Assembly (NCBI RefSeq): GCF_013375555.1
Contig: NZ_JABXWB010000001.1
Location: 1,364,001 to 1,428,000, forward strand
DNA: 64,000 nt
Source: Sphingobium sp. EM0848
GTDB taxonomy: Bacteria > Pseudomonadota > Alphaproteobacteria > Sphingomonadales > Sphingomonadaceae
Direction of reading: 5' to 3'
Below are positions 27,331 to 36,799 of this stretch, piece after piece. A program made the position numbers and the translations under genes. Position 1 is the first letter of the stretch; every line of letters begins with the position of its first letter. The notes under the pieces were generated by a model. It was given only the letters and a program-made list of their open reading frames with translations, had not been told where the DNA came from and made no database searches.

Positions 27331-29043
27331 ATGGCCTCTACGGCATTCCCCTCGCGCGACGATTTCGCCGCGCTTCTCAATGATTCTCTCGGTGGCGAGG
27401 ACGGCGGCTTCGAAGGCCGTGTCGTCAAGGGCACCGTTACCGGCATCGAAAACGACATGGCGCTGATCGACGTCGGCCTGAAGTCGGAAGGCCGCGTGCC
27501 GCTGCGCGAATTCGCCGCGCCCGGCCAGAAGGCTGACCTGAAGGTCGGCGACGAAGTCGAAGTCTATGTCGACCGCGTCGAAAACGCCCATGGCGAAGCC
27601 ATGCTGTCGCGCGACCGCGCTCGCCGCGAAGCCGCCTGGGACAAGCTCGAAGCCGAGTTCACCGAAAATGCCCGCGTCGAAGGCGTCATCTTCGGCCGCG
27701 TCAAGGGCGGCTTCACCGTCGACCTCGACGGCGCCGTGGCGTTCCTCCCCGGCTCGCAGGTCGATATCCGCCCCGTGCGCGACGTCACCCCGCTGATGGA
27801 CATTCCGCAGCCCTTCCAGATCCTCAAGATGGATCGCCGCCGCGGCAACATCGTCGTGTCGCGCCGCGCCATTCTGGAAGAAACCCGCGCCGAACAGCGC
27901 AGCGGCCTCATCCAGACGCTGGCCGAAGGTCAGATCATCGAGGGCGTCGTCAAGAACATCACCGATTACGGTGCGTTCGTTGATCTGGGCGGCATCGATG
28001 GCCTGCTGCACGTCACCGACCTGTCGTACAAGCGCATCAACCACCCGAACGAGATGATCAACATCGGCGACACCGTCCGCGTTCAGATCATCCGCATCAA
28101 CCGCGACACCCAGCGCATCAGCCTTGGCATGAAGCAGCTGGAAAGCGATCCGTGGGAAGGCGCCGCCGCCAAGTACCCGGTCGGTGCGAAGCTGTCGGGC
28201 CGCGTCACGAACATCACCGAATATGGTGCGTTCGTCGAGCTGGAGCCGGGCATCGAAGGTCTGGTCCACGTTTCGGAAATGTCCTGGACCAAGAAGAACG
28301 TCCACCCCGGCAAGATCGTTTCGACCAGCCAGGAAGTCGACGTCATCGTTCTGGAAGTCGATCCCGAAAAGCGCCGCATCTCGCTCGGCCTCAAGCAGGC
28401 CCAGAACAACCCCTGGGACAGCTTTGCCGAACGTCACCCGATCGGCTCGACCGTCGAGGGCGAAGTCAAGAACGCGACCGAATTCGGCCTGTTCATCGGC
28501 CTGGACGGCGACGTGGACGGCATGGTCCACATGTCGGACATCGCATGGGGCATTTCGGGCGAAGACGCGCTGGCTCTGCACCGCAAGGGCGAGACGGTTC
28601 AGGCCGTCGTTCTCGACATCGACGTCGAGAAGGAGCGCATCAGCCTCGGCATGAAGCAGCTTGAGCGTGGTGGTCCGGCCGCTGGCGGCACCGCTGCTGC
28701 TGCTGCTGGCCTGTCCAAGAACTCGATCGTCACCGTGACGGTTCTGGAAGTGCGCGACGGCGGTCTGGAAGTCCAGGCTGGCGAAGACGGCGCCGCCGGC
28801 TTCATCAAGCGCAGCGACCTTGGCCGCGACCGCGACGAACAGCGTCCGGAACGCTTCCAGGTCGGCCAGAAGTTCGACGCCATGGTCACCGGTTTCGACC
28901 GCGCCAAGAAGCCGACCTTCTCGGTCAAGGCGATGCAGATCGCTGAAGAGAAGCAGGCTGTCGCACAGTACGGCTCGTCCGACAGCGGTGCGTCGCTTGG
29001 CGATATTCTTGGTGAAGCATTGAAAGCCAAGAGCGAAGGTTAA
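27331..29043 (+). CDS. rpsA: 30S ribosomal protein S1
   Basis: 570 residues from the ATG at 27331 (AAGGAC 7 nt upstream); an in-frame GTG at 27316 is less likely. Binds mRNA and the 30S subunit. Six S1 (OB-fold) repeats run along the protein; the third to fifth show the recurrent GAFVDLGGIDGLLHVTDLS, GAFVELEPGIEGLVHVSEMS and GLFIGLDGDVDGMVHMSDI pattern, each closed by an RISLGMKQ-type strand. A short Ala-rich linker (Gly-Gly-Thr-Ala5) sits before the last repeat. Strong terminator after the stop. Confidence 0.97.
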   Translation: MASTAFPSRDDFAALLNDSLGGEDGGFEGRVVKGTVTGIENDMALIDVGLKSEGRVPLREFAAPGQKADLKVGDEVEVYVDRVENAHGEAMLSRDRARREAAWDKLEAEFTENARVEGVIFGRVKGGFTVDLDGAVAFLPGSQVDIRPVRDVTPLMDIPQPFQILKMDRRRGNIVVSRRAILEETRAEQRSGLIQTLAEGQIIEGVVKNITDYGAFVDLGGIDGLLHVTDLSYKRINHPNEMINIGDTVRVQIIRINRDTQRISLGMKQLESDPWEGAAAKYPVGAKLSGRVTNITEYGAFVELEPGIEGLVHVSEMSWTKKNVHPGKIVSTSQEVDVIVLEVDPEKRRISLGLKQAQNNPWDSFAERHPIGSTVEGEVKNATEFGLFIGLDGDVDGMVHMSDIAWGISGEDALALHRKGETVQAVVLDIDVEKERISLGMKQLERGGPAAGGTAAAAAGLSKNSIVTVTVLEVRDGGLEVQAGEDGAAGFIKRSDLGRDRDEQRPERFQVGQKFDAMVTGFDRAKKPTFSVKAMQIAEEKQAVAQYGSSDSGASLGDILGEALKAKSEG

Positions 29044-29073
29044 GTCTCCTTCGATATCTAACTAAAGTAATAG

Positions 29074-29106
29074 AGCCCGCCGGAACTTAACTCCGGCGGG
29101 CTTTTT
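29074..29106 (+). terminator. Intrinsic terminator after rpsA
   Basis: 11-bp perfect stem AGCCCGCCGGA/TCCGGCGGGCT with a 7-nt loop, followed by TTTT. Confidence 0.95.
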
Positions 29107-29145
29107 CTATTCCCAGAATGAGAAAAACATACCGATATTGGACAA

Positions 29146-29174
29146 TTGTCAGAAGGTTAAGGATTCAGTATAAA
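29146..29174 (+). promoter_or_regulatory. Sigma-70 promoter of ihfB
   Basis: -35 TTGTCA (29146-29151) and -10 TATAAA (29169-29174) with a 17-bp spacer, each one mismatch from consensus. It lies 36 bp ahead of the ihfB ATG and after the rpsA terminator. Confidence 0.75.
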
Positions 29175-29210
29175 TTAACTGGGAACCAGAAGGGGGAGTC
29201 TGGAGGACCA

Positions 29211-29498
29211 ATGATACGCTCGGAACTGATACAGAAACTGGCTGAGGAAAATCCAAACCTCAACCTCCAGGAAGTCGAAAGGATCGTCGATCTCTTTTTC
29301 AAGGAGATTGTCGACCGCCTTTCCAACGGCGGACGCGTCGAGCTGAGAGGCTTTGGCGCGTTCACAACCCGCGCCCGTGATGCACGCACCGGTCGCAATC
29401 CGCGAACCGGTGAACAGGTGCCCGTGGACGCCAAGCGCGTTCCCTATTTCAAGCCCGGCAAGGAAATGCGGGAACGGCTGAACGATAAGGTGGTGTAG
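29211..29498 (+). CDS. ihfB: Integration host factor subunit beta
   Basis: 95 residues from the ATG at 29211 with GGAGG 6 nt upstream; the longer frame from 29118 includes the promoter and is not coding. HU/IHF fold: [34 protein letters not shown], then the beta arm [14 protein letters not shown] with the [12 protein letters not shown]-intercalating proline loop. With IhfA it bends DNA. Downstream of rpsA as in many Proteobacteria. Confidence 0.95.
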   Translation: MIRSELIQKLAEENPNLNLQEVERIVDLFFKEIVDRLSNGGRVELRGFGAFTTRARDARTGRNPRTGEQVPVDAKRVPYFKPGKEMRERLNDKVV

Positions 29499-29554
29499 TC
29501 TGTAACACATCCTTGACCTGTGCGCTGTTAGCCTTCAGGGGAAGTCTGCCTCAA

Positions 29555-29640
29555 GCGGACGTGGCGAAATCGGTATACGCAGCGGACTTAAAATCCGCCT
29601 CCCCCTGGGAATGCGGGTTCAAGTCCCGCCGTCCGCACCA
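29555..29640 (+). tRNA. tRNA-Leu(UAA)
   Basis: 86 nt with CCA encoded; long variable arm typical of class II. Anticodon stem GCGGA/TCCGC with loop CTTAAAA (anticodon UAA), T-loop GGTTCAAGTCC. 56 nt after the ihfB stop. Confidence 0.96.
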
Positions 29641-29717
29641 GCGCACAGGCAAAGACCGGCCGGTTCCTTCCTAACCTTAAAGCTGGATATTTGCGGTATT
29701 TGCCGCAATGATTGACC

Positions 29718-31502
29718 ATGGCCGGCGCAATCAATCCCCAAAGTTTCAGCGATTCCCTCGTCATTCTTGGTGCAGCGGGACTGGTCATTCCCGGCTTCGC
29801 CCGGTTTCGCATCAGCCCCGTCATCGGTTTCATTCTGGTCGGACTGGCGGTGGGGCCATCGGGGCTGGGCGCCTTGGTCAGCCAATATCCCTGGCTTTAC
29901 CATGTGACCATTTCCGATAGAGCGGCCATAGAACCCTTTGCCGAACTGGGCGTCATATTGCTGCTCTTTTCCATCGGACTGGAACTGAGCTTCCGGCGCT
30001 TATGGATCATGAGAGCGCAAGTATTCGGTGTTGGCGCTGCAGAATTAATTGGCGGCGGAGCACTCATTGCACTTGGCCTTTACTTGCTGGGGCAATCGCC
30101 TGCGGGCGCATTTGGCCTGGGGCTGGCTTTAGCGCTGTCGTCCACGGCGGTTGTGCTTCCCATGGTCGGGACGCAAAGCGCCGTCGGCCGCGCCGCTTTT
30201 TCCATGCTGCTTTTCGAGGATCTGGCGCTCGTTCCCATCATCTTCATGCTGGGTGCGCTGGCGCCATCGGTCGCCGCCAGCCCCGAGGGGCCTTGGAATG
30301 AACTGGCCAATACGCTGATCAAGAGCGGCATCACCATCAGCATCATGCTGGTGCTGGGGCGTGTCTGCCTTCCGCATATTTTCCGGCAGGCAGCGCGCAC
30401 CAAAAGCCCGGAAGTGTTTCTGGCTGCAAGCCTGCTGGTCGTCATCGTGTCCAGCATGGCGACCTCTATCGCCGGGCTTTCGCCGATCGTCGGCGCGCTG
30501 CTAGCGGGCCTGTTGATCGCGGAGACGGATTATCATGGCGAGGTCGAGGTGATGACCGCGCCGTTCAAGGGGCTGGCGCTAGGGGTGTTCCTGATCACGG
30601 TCGGCATGGGCCTGGACGTGCGGGTAATCCTGGCCAACTGGCCGACGCTCGTTCTCGCGGTGGTGGGCGTCGTCCTCGCCAAGACCATTGTAACAGCCGC
30701 GCTGCTCTATATATCGGGCGCACGCAAGGGCGTCGCGCTGGAAGTCGGCGTGTTGATGGCGAGTCCGTCGGAAACCACCCTGATCGTGCTTTCCGCCGCC
30801 GCCGCCGCGCAGTTGATCCTGCCGTCCACTGCCGCCTTCTGGCAGATTGTAACCGCCATCGGTCTCACCATCACGCCGCTTCTGGCACGACTGGGCCATG
30901 ACATCGCGCGGCGGTTGGAAATGGCGCTGGGCGAGGAAGCCGTCGAAGTCAGCGAGGATCATGCGGAGGCTGCCGCCGTGGTGATCGGCTTCGGCCGGGT
31001 CGGGCATATGGTCTGCGACCTTCTGCGCCTGCACAATCAGCGTTTCATTGTCGTTGAATCCGACCCCGATGTCGTTGCGGAGGCGCGGCGCGGTGGTTAC
31101 CCCATATTGTTCGGCGACGTGGCGCGGACAGAGATGCTCGACAAGCTGCGCCTGGGCCATGCCAGGGCCTTGATCCTGACCATGGACGATCCGGTCCTGT
31201 CCGTCCGCTTGACGAAGCGCGTGCGCGGCTGGGTGCCGGACCTGCCGATCATTGCCCGCGCACGCGACACCGATCATGCCGCGCAACTCTACCGCGCCGG
31301 GGCGAGCGATGCGGTGCCCGAAACGCTGGAAAGCTCCCTCCAGCTTGCGGAGACGGCGCTCGTCGATCTGGGCGTGGCGATGGGGCCGGTGATCGCATCC
31401 ATCCATCAGACCCGCGAGGATCTGCGGATGGGGATCAAGGATGCGGCGCAACTCGAAACGGCGCCGAAGCTCCGGCGCCTGCGGCCCGACGAGGTGCCTT
31501 AA
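29718..31502 (+). CDS. KefB-like monovalent cation:proton antiporter (CPA2) with TrkA-N domain
   Basis: 594 residues from the ATG at 29718. About 12 membrane helices (residues 10-395), including the [15 protein letters not shown] and [17 protein letters not shown] motifs of the CPA2 antiporter fold. A cytosolic TrkA-N/RCK domain follows ([25 protein letters not shown]), which binds NAD(H) and gates transport. It exports K+ or Na+ in exchange for protons. It ends in a 4-bp TTAA shared with the oppositely oriented glutaminase gene. Confidence 0.9.
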   Translation: MAGAINPQSFSDSLVILGAAGLVIPGFARFRISPVIGFILVGLAVGPSGLGALVSQYPWLYHVTISDRAAIEPFAELGVILLLFSIGLELSFRRLWIMRAQVFGVGAAELIGGGALIALGLYLLGQSPAGAFGLGLALALSSTAVVLPMVGTQSAVGRAAFSMLLFEDLALVPIIFMLGALAPSVAASPEGPWNELANTLIKSGITISIMLVLGRVCLPHIFRQAARTKSPEVFLAASLLVVIVSSMATSIAGLSPIVGALLAGLLIAETDYHGEVEVMTAPFKGLALGVFLITVGMGLDVRVILANWPTLVLAVVGVVLAKTIVTAALLYISGARKGVALEVGVLMASPSETTLIVLSAAAAAQLILPSTAAFWQIVTAIGLTITPLLARLGHDIARRLEMALGEEAVEVSEDHAEAAAVVIGFGRVGHMVCDLLRLHNQRFIVVESDPDVVAEARRGGYPILFGDVARTEMLDKLRLGHARALILTMDDPVLSVRLTKRVRGWVPDLPIIARARDTDHAAQLYRAGASDAVPETLESSLQLAETALVDLGVAMGPVIASIHQTREDLRMGIKDAAQLETAPKLRRLRPDEVP

Positions 31503-32437
31503 CCCTCGTCCTGCGGCGGGCTGAAAACCGACCAGCCTGTGCGCCGGGCCAGTTCCTCCAGAGCCAATGTGCCAAGCCGGCTATTGCCATTTTCATTAAG
31601 ACCAGGCGACCAGACCGCGATGGAGGCGCGGCCGGGAACGATTGCCAATATGCCGCCGCCCACGCCAGACTTGCCGGGAATGCCGACACGAAAGGCGAAA
31701 TCCCCCGAGGCGTCATAATGGCCGCAGGTCAGCATCAAAGCATTGATACGCTTGGCGCGGCTGGAGGAAACGACCCGGCCGCCTTCCGGATGCCGCCCGT
31801 CAAGCATCAGGTAACGGCCCGCCAAAGCGAGCTGGCGGCAACTCATTTCCATGGCGCAGTGGTGAAAATAGGTGCCCAGCACCAGATCGACGGGATGACG
31901 GACATTGCCGAAGGCGCGCATATAATTGGCGAGCGCCATGTTGCGGAATCCCGTCGCCGTTTCCGATGCCGCCACGGTTTCGTTGATGGCGATGCTGTCA
32001 TCGCCGGCCAGATAGCGGACGAATTGCAGCATCTCACCAATCGCGACGCGGGGTTGATGACCGCCCAGATTGACGTCCGCGACGACGATTGCGCCCGCGT
32101 TGATGAAGGGGTTTCGCGGAATGCCCTGTTCCTGCTCCAACTGCACGATGGAATTGAAAGCGTTGCCGGACGGTTCCCGCCCCACCCTTTCCCAAAGCTG
32201 GTCGCCGACCTTGCCCAGGGCAAGGGTCAGGGCAAAGACCTTCGAAATGGACTGGATGGAGAAGCCCACATCGGAATCGCCGCCCTCAATCAATCGGCCG
32301 TCCGCCGTGGCGATGGCGATGCCGAACTGGCCAGGATCGACCTTCGCGAGTTCCGGTATGTAGCTCGCGACCGTGCCGCGATCTTCACGGATGGCTGCGG
32401 CGGCAACGATTTCGGCCAGAATGGCGGAGAGGTCCAT
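31499..32437 (-). CDS. glsA: Glutaminase A
   Basis: 312 residues. Beta-lactamase-like serine enzyme hydrolysing glutamine to glutamate and ammonia. Catalytic Ser63 and Lys66 lie in [28 protein letters not shown] and [13 protein letters not shown] carry the remaining conserved parts. Convergent with the antiporter. Glutaminases can help acid or nitrogen balance. Confidence 0.93.
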   Translation of the reverse strand: MDLSAILAEIVAAAAIREDRGTVASYIPELAKVDPGQFGIAIATADGRLIEGGDSDVGFSIQSISKVFALTLALGKVGDQLWERVGREPSGNAFNSIVQLEQEQGIPRNPFINAGAIVVADVNLGGHQPRVAIGEMLQFVRYLAGDDSIAINETVAASETATGFRNMALANYMRAFGNVRHPVDLVLGTYFHHCAMEMSCRQLALAGRYLMLDGRHPEGGRVVSSSRAKRINALMLTCGHYDASGDFAFRVGIPGKSGVGGGILAIVPGRASIAVWSPGLNENGNSRLGTLALEELARRTGWSVFSPPQDEG

Positions 32438-32634
32438 GGGCGATCAGCTTTCGGATCGGAAGGATTGTGGTGACATAGGCCACACTATAGAAGCGCGGGA
32501 AAGCTCCGACAGGGGGTGCGGGACAGAATGTTTTGCGCTGGTCGGTCAAATGGCTTCTCCGCATATTTGCCGCTGTCATAGCTCGCGCGATCCTGTAGAG
32601 GCCGCGATAAGACCCCCTAGCAGGAGCCAAGCCC

Positions 32635-33615
32635 ATGACTTTCCGTATGCCCGCCGAATGGGCGCCGCATGAATGGACCTGGATCGGCTTTCCCACCTAT
32701 CCCAAGGAATGGCCCGGCGCTTTCGATGAAGCGCGCCAACAGATCGCGGCCTTTGCCAATGCGCTTCACGGCAAGGGGGAAGATGTGCGGCTGGTGGTCG
32801 CTCATGACGGCGATGCCGATGTCGCGCGCGGGCTAGTGACACCGGGCGTCACGATCGTGGTGCAGAAGCTGGGCGACATATGGCTGCGCGACACGGCGCC
32901 GATCGCGGTGATGCGCGGGACTGAGCGGGCGCTGGTGGATTTCGGCTTCAACGGCTGGGGCGGCAAATATCGGATGCCCGGCGATGAGGATATCGGCGCG
33001 CGGCTGGCGGCTATGACGGGCCTGCCGACCTCCACCCAGCATTGGGTGTTCGAAGGCGGCGCGGTCGACACTGACGGCACCGGGCTGTTCGTGACGACCG
33101 AGCAATGCCTGCTCAATCCCAATCGCAACCCGGAACTGGACCGGGGGAAGATCGAGACATTGCTGGCGGGATCGTTGGGTCTGTCCGACATGCTCTGGCT
33201 GGGGGACGGGCTGCTCAACGATCATACGGACGGACATGTCGACAATCTGGCGCGCTTCGTGGCACCGGGCGTTCTGGCGCTGCCCGAGGCGAGTACGGAG
33301 GATGACCCCAATGCCGCCATCTATGCGGATGCGCGGGCGCGGGCGAAGGCTTTCGGGGTCGAGGTGGCGTCGATCCCCTCCCCCGGCCGCGTCGTCGTGG
33401 ATGGGGAGGTCATTCCGGCAAGCTACATGAATTTCTATGTTGGCAATGCTGCCGTCATCGTGCCCATCTATGGCCAGCCAAATGATCAGGCGGCTCTGGA
33501 TGCGTTCAAACCCTTTTTCCCCGGTCGGGAGATCATCGGCCTGCGCAGCGACGCGATCCTTTCGGGCGGCGGCAGCTTCCACTGTTGCAGCCAGCAGATG
33601 CCGGCGGGCGAATGA
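32635..33615 (+). CDS. aguA: Agmatine deiminase
   Basis: 326 residues. It hydrolyses agmatine to N-carbamoylputrescine and ammonia. Substrate residues in MPAEWAPHEWTWIGFP and IWLRDTAP, plus HVDNLARFV, and the catalytic cysteine Cys317 in GGGSFHCCSQQ are seen. First gene of an aguA-DUF3147-aguB-monooxygenase operon (ATGA overlap with the next gene), so arginine-derived putrescine synthesis is likely. Confidence 0.93.
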   Translation: MTFRMPAEWAPHEWTWIGFPTYPKEWPGAFDEARQQIAAFANALHGKGEDVRLVVAHDGDADVARGLVTPGVTIVVQKLGDIWLRDTAPIAVMRGTERALVDFGFNGWGGKYRMPGDEDIGARLAAMTGLPTSTQHWVFEGGAVDTDGTGLFVTTEQCLLNPNRNPELDRGKIETLLAGSLGLSDMLWLGDGLLNDHTDGHVDNLARFVAPGVLALPEASTEDDPNAAIYADARARAKAFGVEVASIPSPGRVVVDGEVIPASYMNFYVGNAAVIVPIYGQPNDQAALDAFKPFFPGREIIGLRSDAILSGGGSFHCCSQQMPAGE

Positions 33616-33965
33616 GCGCGATGCTCGCGCTGCGCGCGCTGATTTCCGGCGTCATCATCGCCATCGTATCAGTGGTGTCGCGGCGCTATCCGGCGTTGGG
33701 AGCGCTGATCGCGTCGCTGCCGCTGATTTCGGTGATGGGGATGATCTGGCTGTGGAACGACAGGCCGGATGCCGAAAATATGGCGCGCCATGCGGAGGCG
33801 ACATTCTATTATGTCATCCCCTCGCTGCCGATGTTCCTGCTGATCCCGATGTTGCTGCGGCGGGGCGTAGCCTTTGCACCCGCACTGATCGCGGGTTGCG
33901 TGCTGACGATCCTGCTCTATCTCCTGACCGTTGCCGTTGCCGCCCGGTTGGGCATTCGTTTGTAG
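33612..33965 (+). CDS. DUF3147 family small membrane protein
   Basis: 117 residues, overlapping aguA by 4 nt. About four hydrophobic helices (LRALISGVIIAIVSVV, LGALIASLPLISVMGMIWL, YYVIPSLPMFLLIPMLL, AGCVLTILLYLLTVAV). DUF3147 members are uncharacterised; the placement inside a polyamine operon might hint at a transport or membrane-sensing role, which is only inference. Confidence 0.85.
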   Translation: MSAMLALRALISGVIIAIVSVVSRRYPALGALIASLPLISVMGMIWLWNDRPDAENMARHAEATFYYVIPSLPMFLLIPMLLRRGVAFAPALIAGCVLTILLYLLTVAVAARLGIRL

Positions 33966-33976
33966 GGTTCTGATCC

Positions 33977-34825
33977 ATGACCAAAGTTACCGTCGCCGCG
34001 CTCCAACTGGCCTTTTCCGACGACCGGGCGGACAATATCGACATGGTCGCCGGCCATGTGGTGAAGGCCGCCGCGCGGGGCGCGAAAATCGTGCTGCCGC
34101 CGGAACTGTTCGAAGGCCCCTATTTCTGCAAGGTCGAGGACGAGGCGCTGTTCGCCAACGCGCTACCCCTGGACGAGCATCCGGCCGTGCAGGAAATGCG
34201 CAAGGTGGCCAAGGCCGAGGGCGTCTATATCCCCACCAGTTTCTTCGAGCGCGACGGCCATCACTATTACAACTCGCTCGCCATGATCGATGATGAGGGC
34301 GAGATCATGGGCGTTTATCGCAAGAGCCATATTCCCGACGGGCCGGGCTATGAGGAGAAATATTATTTCCGTCCCGGCAATTCGGGCTTCAAGGTGTGGA
34401 AGACGAAGTTCGGCACCATCGGCGTCGGCATCTGCTGGGACCAATGGTATCCCGAAACCGCGCGGGTCATGGCGCTGATGGGGGCGGAGATGCTGTTCTA
34501 CCCGACCGCCATCGGCTCCGAACCCTATGATGCCGACCTTGATACCAGCCGCATGTGGCGCCGGGCAATGATCGGTCACGCGGTCAGCAACTGCATGCCG
34601 GTGATCGCCGCCAACCGCATCGGTGAGGAAGACGGGCAGAAATTCTACGGCCACAGCTTCATCACCGACCAGTGGGGCGATTTCGCTGCGGAGGCTGATG
34701 CGAAGGACAATGGCGCGCTGGTGGCGACGCTGGACTTGGAGCAGGCCAGGATGCATCGTGCCGGCATGGGCTTCTTCCGCGACCGGCGGCCGGAGCTTTA
34801 TACACGGATCGCGCAGGACATCTAA
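33977..34825 (+). CDS. aguB: N-carbamoylputrescine amidase
   Basis: 282 residues, nitrilase superfamily. The Glu-Lys-Cys triad is E43 in LPPELFEG, K116 in VYRKSHIPDG and C153 in GICWDQW. It completes the agmatine route to putrescine. Starts 11 nt after the DUF3147 stop; co-transcribed with aguA. Confidence 0.94.
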   Translation: MTKVTVAALQLAFSDDRADNIDMVAGHVVKAAARGAKIVLPPELFEGPYFCKVEDEALFANALPLDEHPAVQEMRKVAKAEGVYIPTSFFERDGHHYYNSLAMIDDEGEIMGVYRKSHIPDGPGYEEKYYFRPGNSGFKVWKTKFGTIGVGICWDQWYPETARVMALMGAEMLFYPTAIGSEPYDADLDTSRMWRRAMIGHAVSNCMPVIAANRIGEEDGQKFYGHSFITDQWGDFAAEADAKDNGALVATLDLEQARMHRAGMGFFRDRRPELYTRIAQDI

Positions 34826-34842
34826 CAAGCAGGAGAGAGACG

Positions 34843-35133
34843 ATGACCGTTGCCCGCCACTATATCATGCACGCGAAGGAAGGCATGGACGCCGAACTGG
34901 AAACCGCCCTACGCGCGGTGGCGGATGCGGTTCGCCCCCTGCCCGGCTGCGAAGGCGTGGAAATGCTGCGCGACCTTGGCAATGAGCGGCGATTCGTCTT
35001 CATCGAGAAATGGGCCGATATAGACGCGCACAAGGCGGCCGGCGCGGTGCTGGACAAGGGCCTGTTCGCGCCGATGATGGCCGCGCTCGACGGGCCGCCG
35101 GACGGCGCCTATTTCGACTATCTCATCCGCTGA
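34843..35133 (+). CDS. ABM-type monooxygenase family protein
   Basis: 96 residues, ferredoxin-like alpha/beta fold. YIMHAKEGMDAELETALRAV, CEGVEMLRDL and RFVFIEKWADIDAHKAA match the antibiotic-biosynthesis monooxygenase (quinol monooxygenase-like) family. Follows aguB by 17 nt (AGGAGAG ribosome site). Substrate unknown; function within a polyamine operon is unclear. Confidence 0.82.
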   Translation: MTVARHYIMHAKEGMDAELETALRAVADAVRPLPGCEGVEMLRDLGNERRFVFIEKWADIDAHKAAGAVLDKGLFAPMMAALDGPPDGAYFDYLIR

Positions 35134-35142
35134 TCGATCGCC

Positions 35143-35796
35143 TTATTTGCTGAGCGTCAGGGCGCGGGCAAAGACGGCTTCGAACATTTCCGCCGTCAGA
35201 CGGCCGGTATTCTGATTGTATCGGGAGCAGTGATAGCTGTCGATCACGATCCGGCCGTCGGGCATGCGATGCTCGGCAAGATGAGCGAAGCGCGCCTTGG
35301 GTAGCTTGCCGCCCAACGACTTGACTGTTGACTGGTGCGCGATCTGGCCAAGGGCGATGAAGACGCGGGCATGGGGAAGCGCCGCGACCGTGGGCTTCAG
35401 AAAAGCGCGGCAGTTGCGGATTTCCTCCGGCAGCGGTTTGTTCTGCGGCGGCAGGCACTTCACCGCGTTGACGATGATGATGTTGCGCAGGGCCAGCCCA
35501 TCGTCCGGCCGCGCGTCATAACTGCCTTCTGTCAGGCCGAATTTGCCGAGCGTGGCAAACAACAGGTCGCCTGCAAAATCACCGGTGAACGGACGGCCAG
35601 TGCGGTTGGCGCCGTTCTTGCCTGGGGCAAGGCCGACAATGGCAATTCGTCCCGCCGGGTCGCCAAAGGACGGCACCGGCGCGTTCCACCAGTCGGGATG
35701 CTCCGCCCGGCATTCCTTGCGAAAAGCGACAAGGCGGGGACAGAGCCCGCAATCATGGGGCGGTTCGGTGTGCGGGATGGGGCTTTGCAGCGTCAT
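35143..35796 (-). CDS. Uracil-DNA glycosylase, family 5 (UDGb)
   Basis: 217 residues. Motif A GLAPGKNGANRTGRPFTGD, Asn/Val-rich NAVKCLPPQNKP and motif B YHCSRYNQNTGRLT are of the UDGb type. Cysteines in CGLCPRLVAFRKEC, NAVKC and YHCSR are well placed for the 4Fe-4S cluster of this family. It removes uracil and other damaged bases. Divergent from folK across 23 bp. Confidence 0.88.
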   Translation of the reverse strand: MTLQSPIPHTEPPHDCGLCPRLVAFRKECRAEHPDWWNAPVPSFGDPAGRIAIVGLAPGKNGANRTGRPFTGDFAGDLLFATLGKFGLTEGSYDARPDDGLALRNIIIVNAVKCLPPQNKPLPEEIRNCRAFLKPTVAALPHARVFIALGQIAHQSTVKSLGGKLPKARFAHLAEHRMPDGRIVIDSYHCSRYNQNTGRLTAEMFEAVFARALTLSK

Positions 35797-35819
35797 GAAG
35801 ACCCGATAGGCGCTGCATC

Positions 35820-36320
35820 ATGGCCAAGACAAGCATTCCTCACCTTTATGCGCTGGCGCTGGGATCGAACCGGCCATTGTCGGCGCAACTCGCGCCTGCC
35901 CGGATATTGGATGCAGCGGTGGAGAGGATCGGCGCGCTGGGCGCCGTTCAGGCCGTGGCGCCCGTATTGACCACGCCGCCTGTCGGACCTTCACGCCGGG
36001 TCTTCGCCAATGGCGCGCTGATCGTGAAAAGTGACTTGCCACCCGATATGATGCTGGCCCGATTGCAGGAGATCGAACGATCGCTTGGCCGCCGCCGATT
36101 CAGACGCTGGGGCGCGCGCAGCATCGACATCGACATCATCTTCTGGTCAGGCGGGCGATGGAACAGCCGATCGCTGCATATCCCCCATCCGGCTTTTCGG
36201 CAGAGAGATTTCGTGTTGAAGCCCCTTTGCGCCATCATTCCGCACTGGCGCGACCCTGTTTCCGGCCTTTCGATACGTCAATTGCTCGTCCGATTACGAA
36301 AAGCGATTTCTGGAGGTTGA
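35820..36320 (+). CDS. folK: 2-amino-4-hydroxy-6-hydroxymethyldihydropteridine diphosphokinase
   Basis: 166 residues. HPPK transfers pyrophosphate from ATP in folate synthesis. LALGSNRPL opening, LTTPPVGPSRRVFANGAL, LQEIERSLGRRRFRRWGARSIDIDI with the metal-binding Asp pair, and IPHPAFRQRDFVLKPL are diagnostic. Confidence 0.94.
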   Translation: MAKTSIPHLYALALGSNRPLSAQLAPARILDAAVERIGALGAVQAVAPVLTTPPVGPSRRVFANGALIVKSDLPPDMMLARLQEIERSLGRRRFRRWGARSIDIDIIFWSGGRWNSRSLHIPHPAFRQRDFVLKPLCAIIPHWRDPVSGLSIRQLLVRLRKAISGG

Positions 36321-36345
36321 CCATCCGCATCGCCGCCTCTAGTGC
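36317..36345 (+). promoter_or_regulatory. Possible promoter of tRNA-Lys
   Basis: -35-like TTGACC (36317-36322), 17-bp spacer and weaker -10-like TAGTGC (36340-36345), 21 bp before the tRNA. It begins inside the last codons of folK. Confidence 0.35.
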
Positions 36346-36365
36346 GTGCGAACCTCAAAACATGA

Positions 36366-36441
36366 GGGCCCTTAGCTCAGTCGGTAGAGCAACTGACTTT
36401 TAATCAGTAGGTCGCTGGTTCGAATCCAGCAGGGCTCACCA
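36366..36441 (+). tRNA. tRNA-Lys(UUU)
   Basis: 76 nt with CCA encoded; acceptor GGGCCCT/AGGGCTC (one G-U), anticodon stem ACTGA/TCAGT, loop CTTTTAA (anticodon UUU), T-loop GGTTCGAATCC. Confidence 0.96.
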
Positions 36442-36457
36442 CCTCTCGCCGCTCCGG

Positions 36458-36565
36458 TCAGGCCAATGCCTTTACGAGGATCGCGGCGAAGCACCAGATT
36501 TCGATCGACATCAACAGGCCGAACAGAATGCCGAACATGGCATGAGGCTTTAGCGCATCGTCCAT
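36458..36565 (-). CDS. Predicted 35-residue single-helix membrane protein
   Basis: An ORF below normal size cut-offs: ATG at 36565 with GGAGAGGG 1-3 nt ahead (slightly close), 35 codons, stop TGA at 36458. The product begins MDDALKPHAMFGILFGLLM and has one hydrophobic helix (about residues 10-31, with SIEIWCFAAILVKAL at the end), as in small inner-membrane regulators. Convergent with tRNA-Lys. No homologue can be named. The remaining 36566-36799 stretch shows nothing coding on either strand. Confidence 0.5.
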   Translation of the reverse strand: MDDALKPHAMFGILFGLLMSIEIWCFAAILVKALA

Positions 36566-36799
36566 CGCCCTCTCCAATTTCTCATTTCTTTCTGCAAGAT
36601 GAACGAGTTAGCCGAGCAATCGGTTCCCAGGGAATTTCAACGCGCCTTTGAAGCACCATGTCGTTGCACGGCATTGTGGCCGCAATCCCGGTAATTGCGG
36701 GGAGGAGAGCCGACGAAAGCCAGGCTCATTTTCATGAGGGCGCTAAATTCGGCGGCGCCGGATCGATCATCGATCATCCTGCGCCGCTCAAGCAACGTG

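Noticed and set aside
29118-29210. N-terminal extension of ihfB
   Set aside because: The region contains the -35/-10 promoter and a GGAGG site directly before the ATG at 29211; IHF beta proteins begin there.
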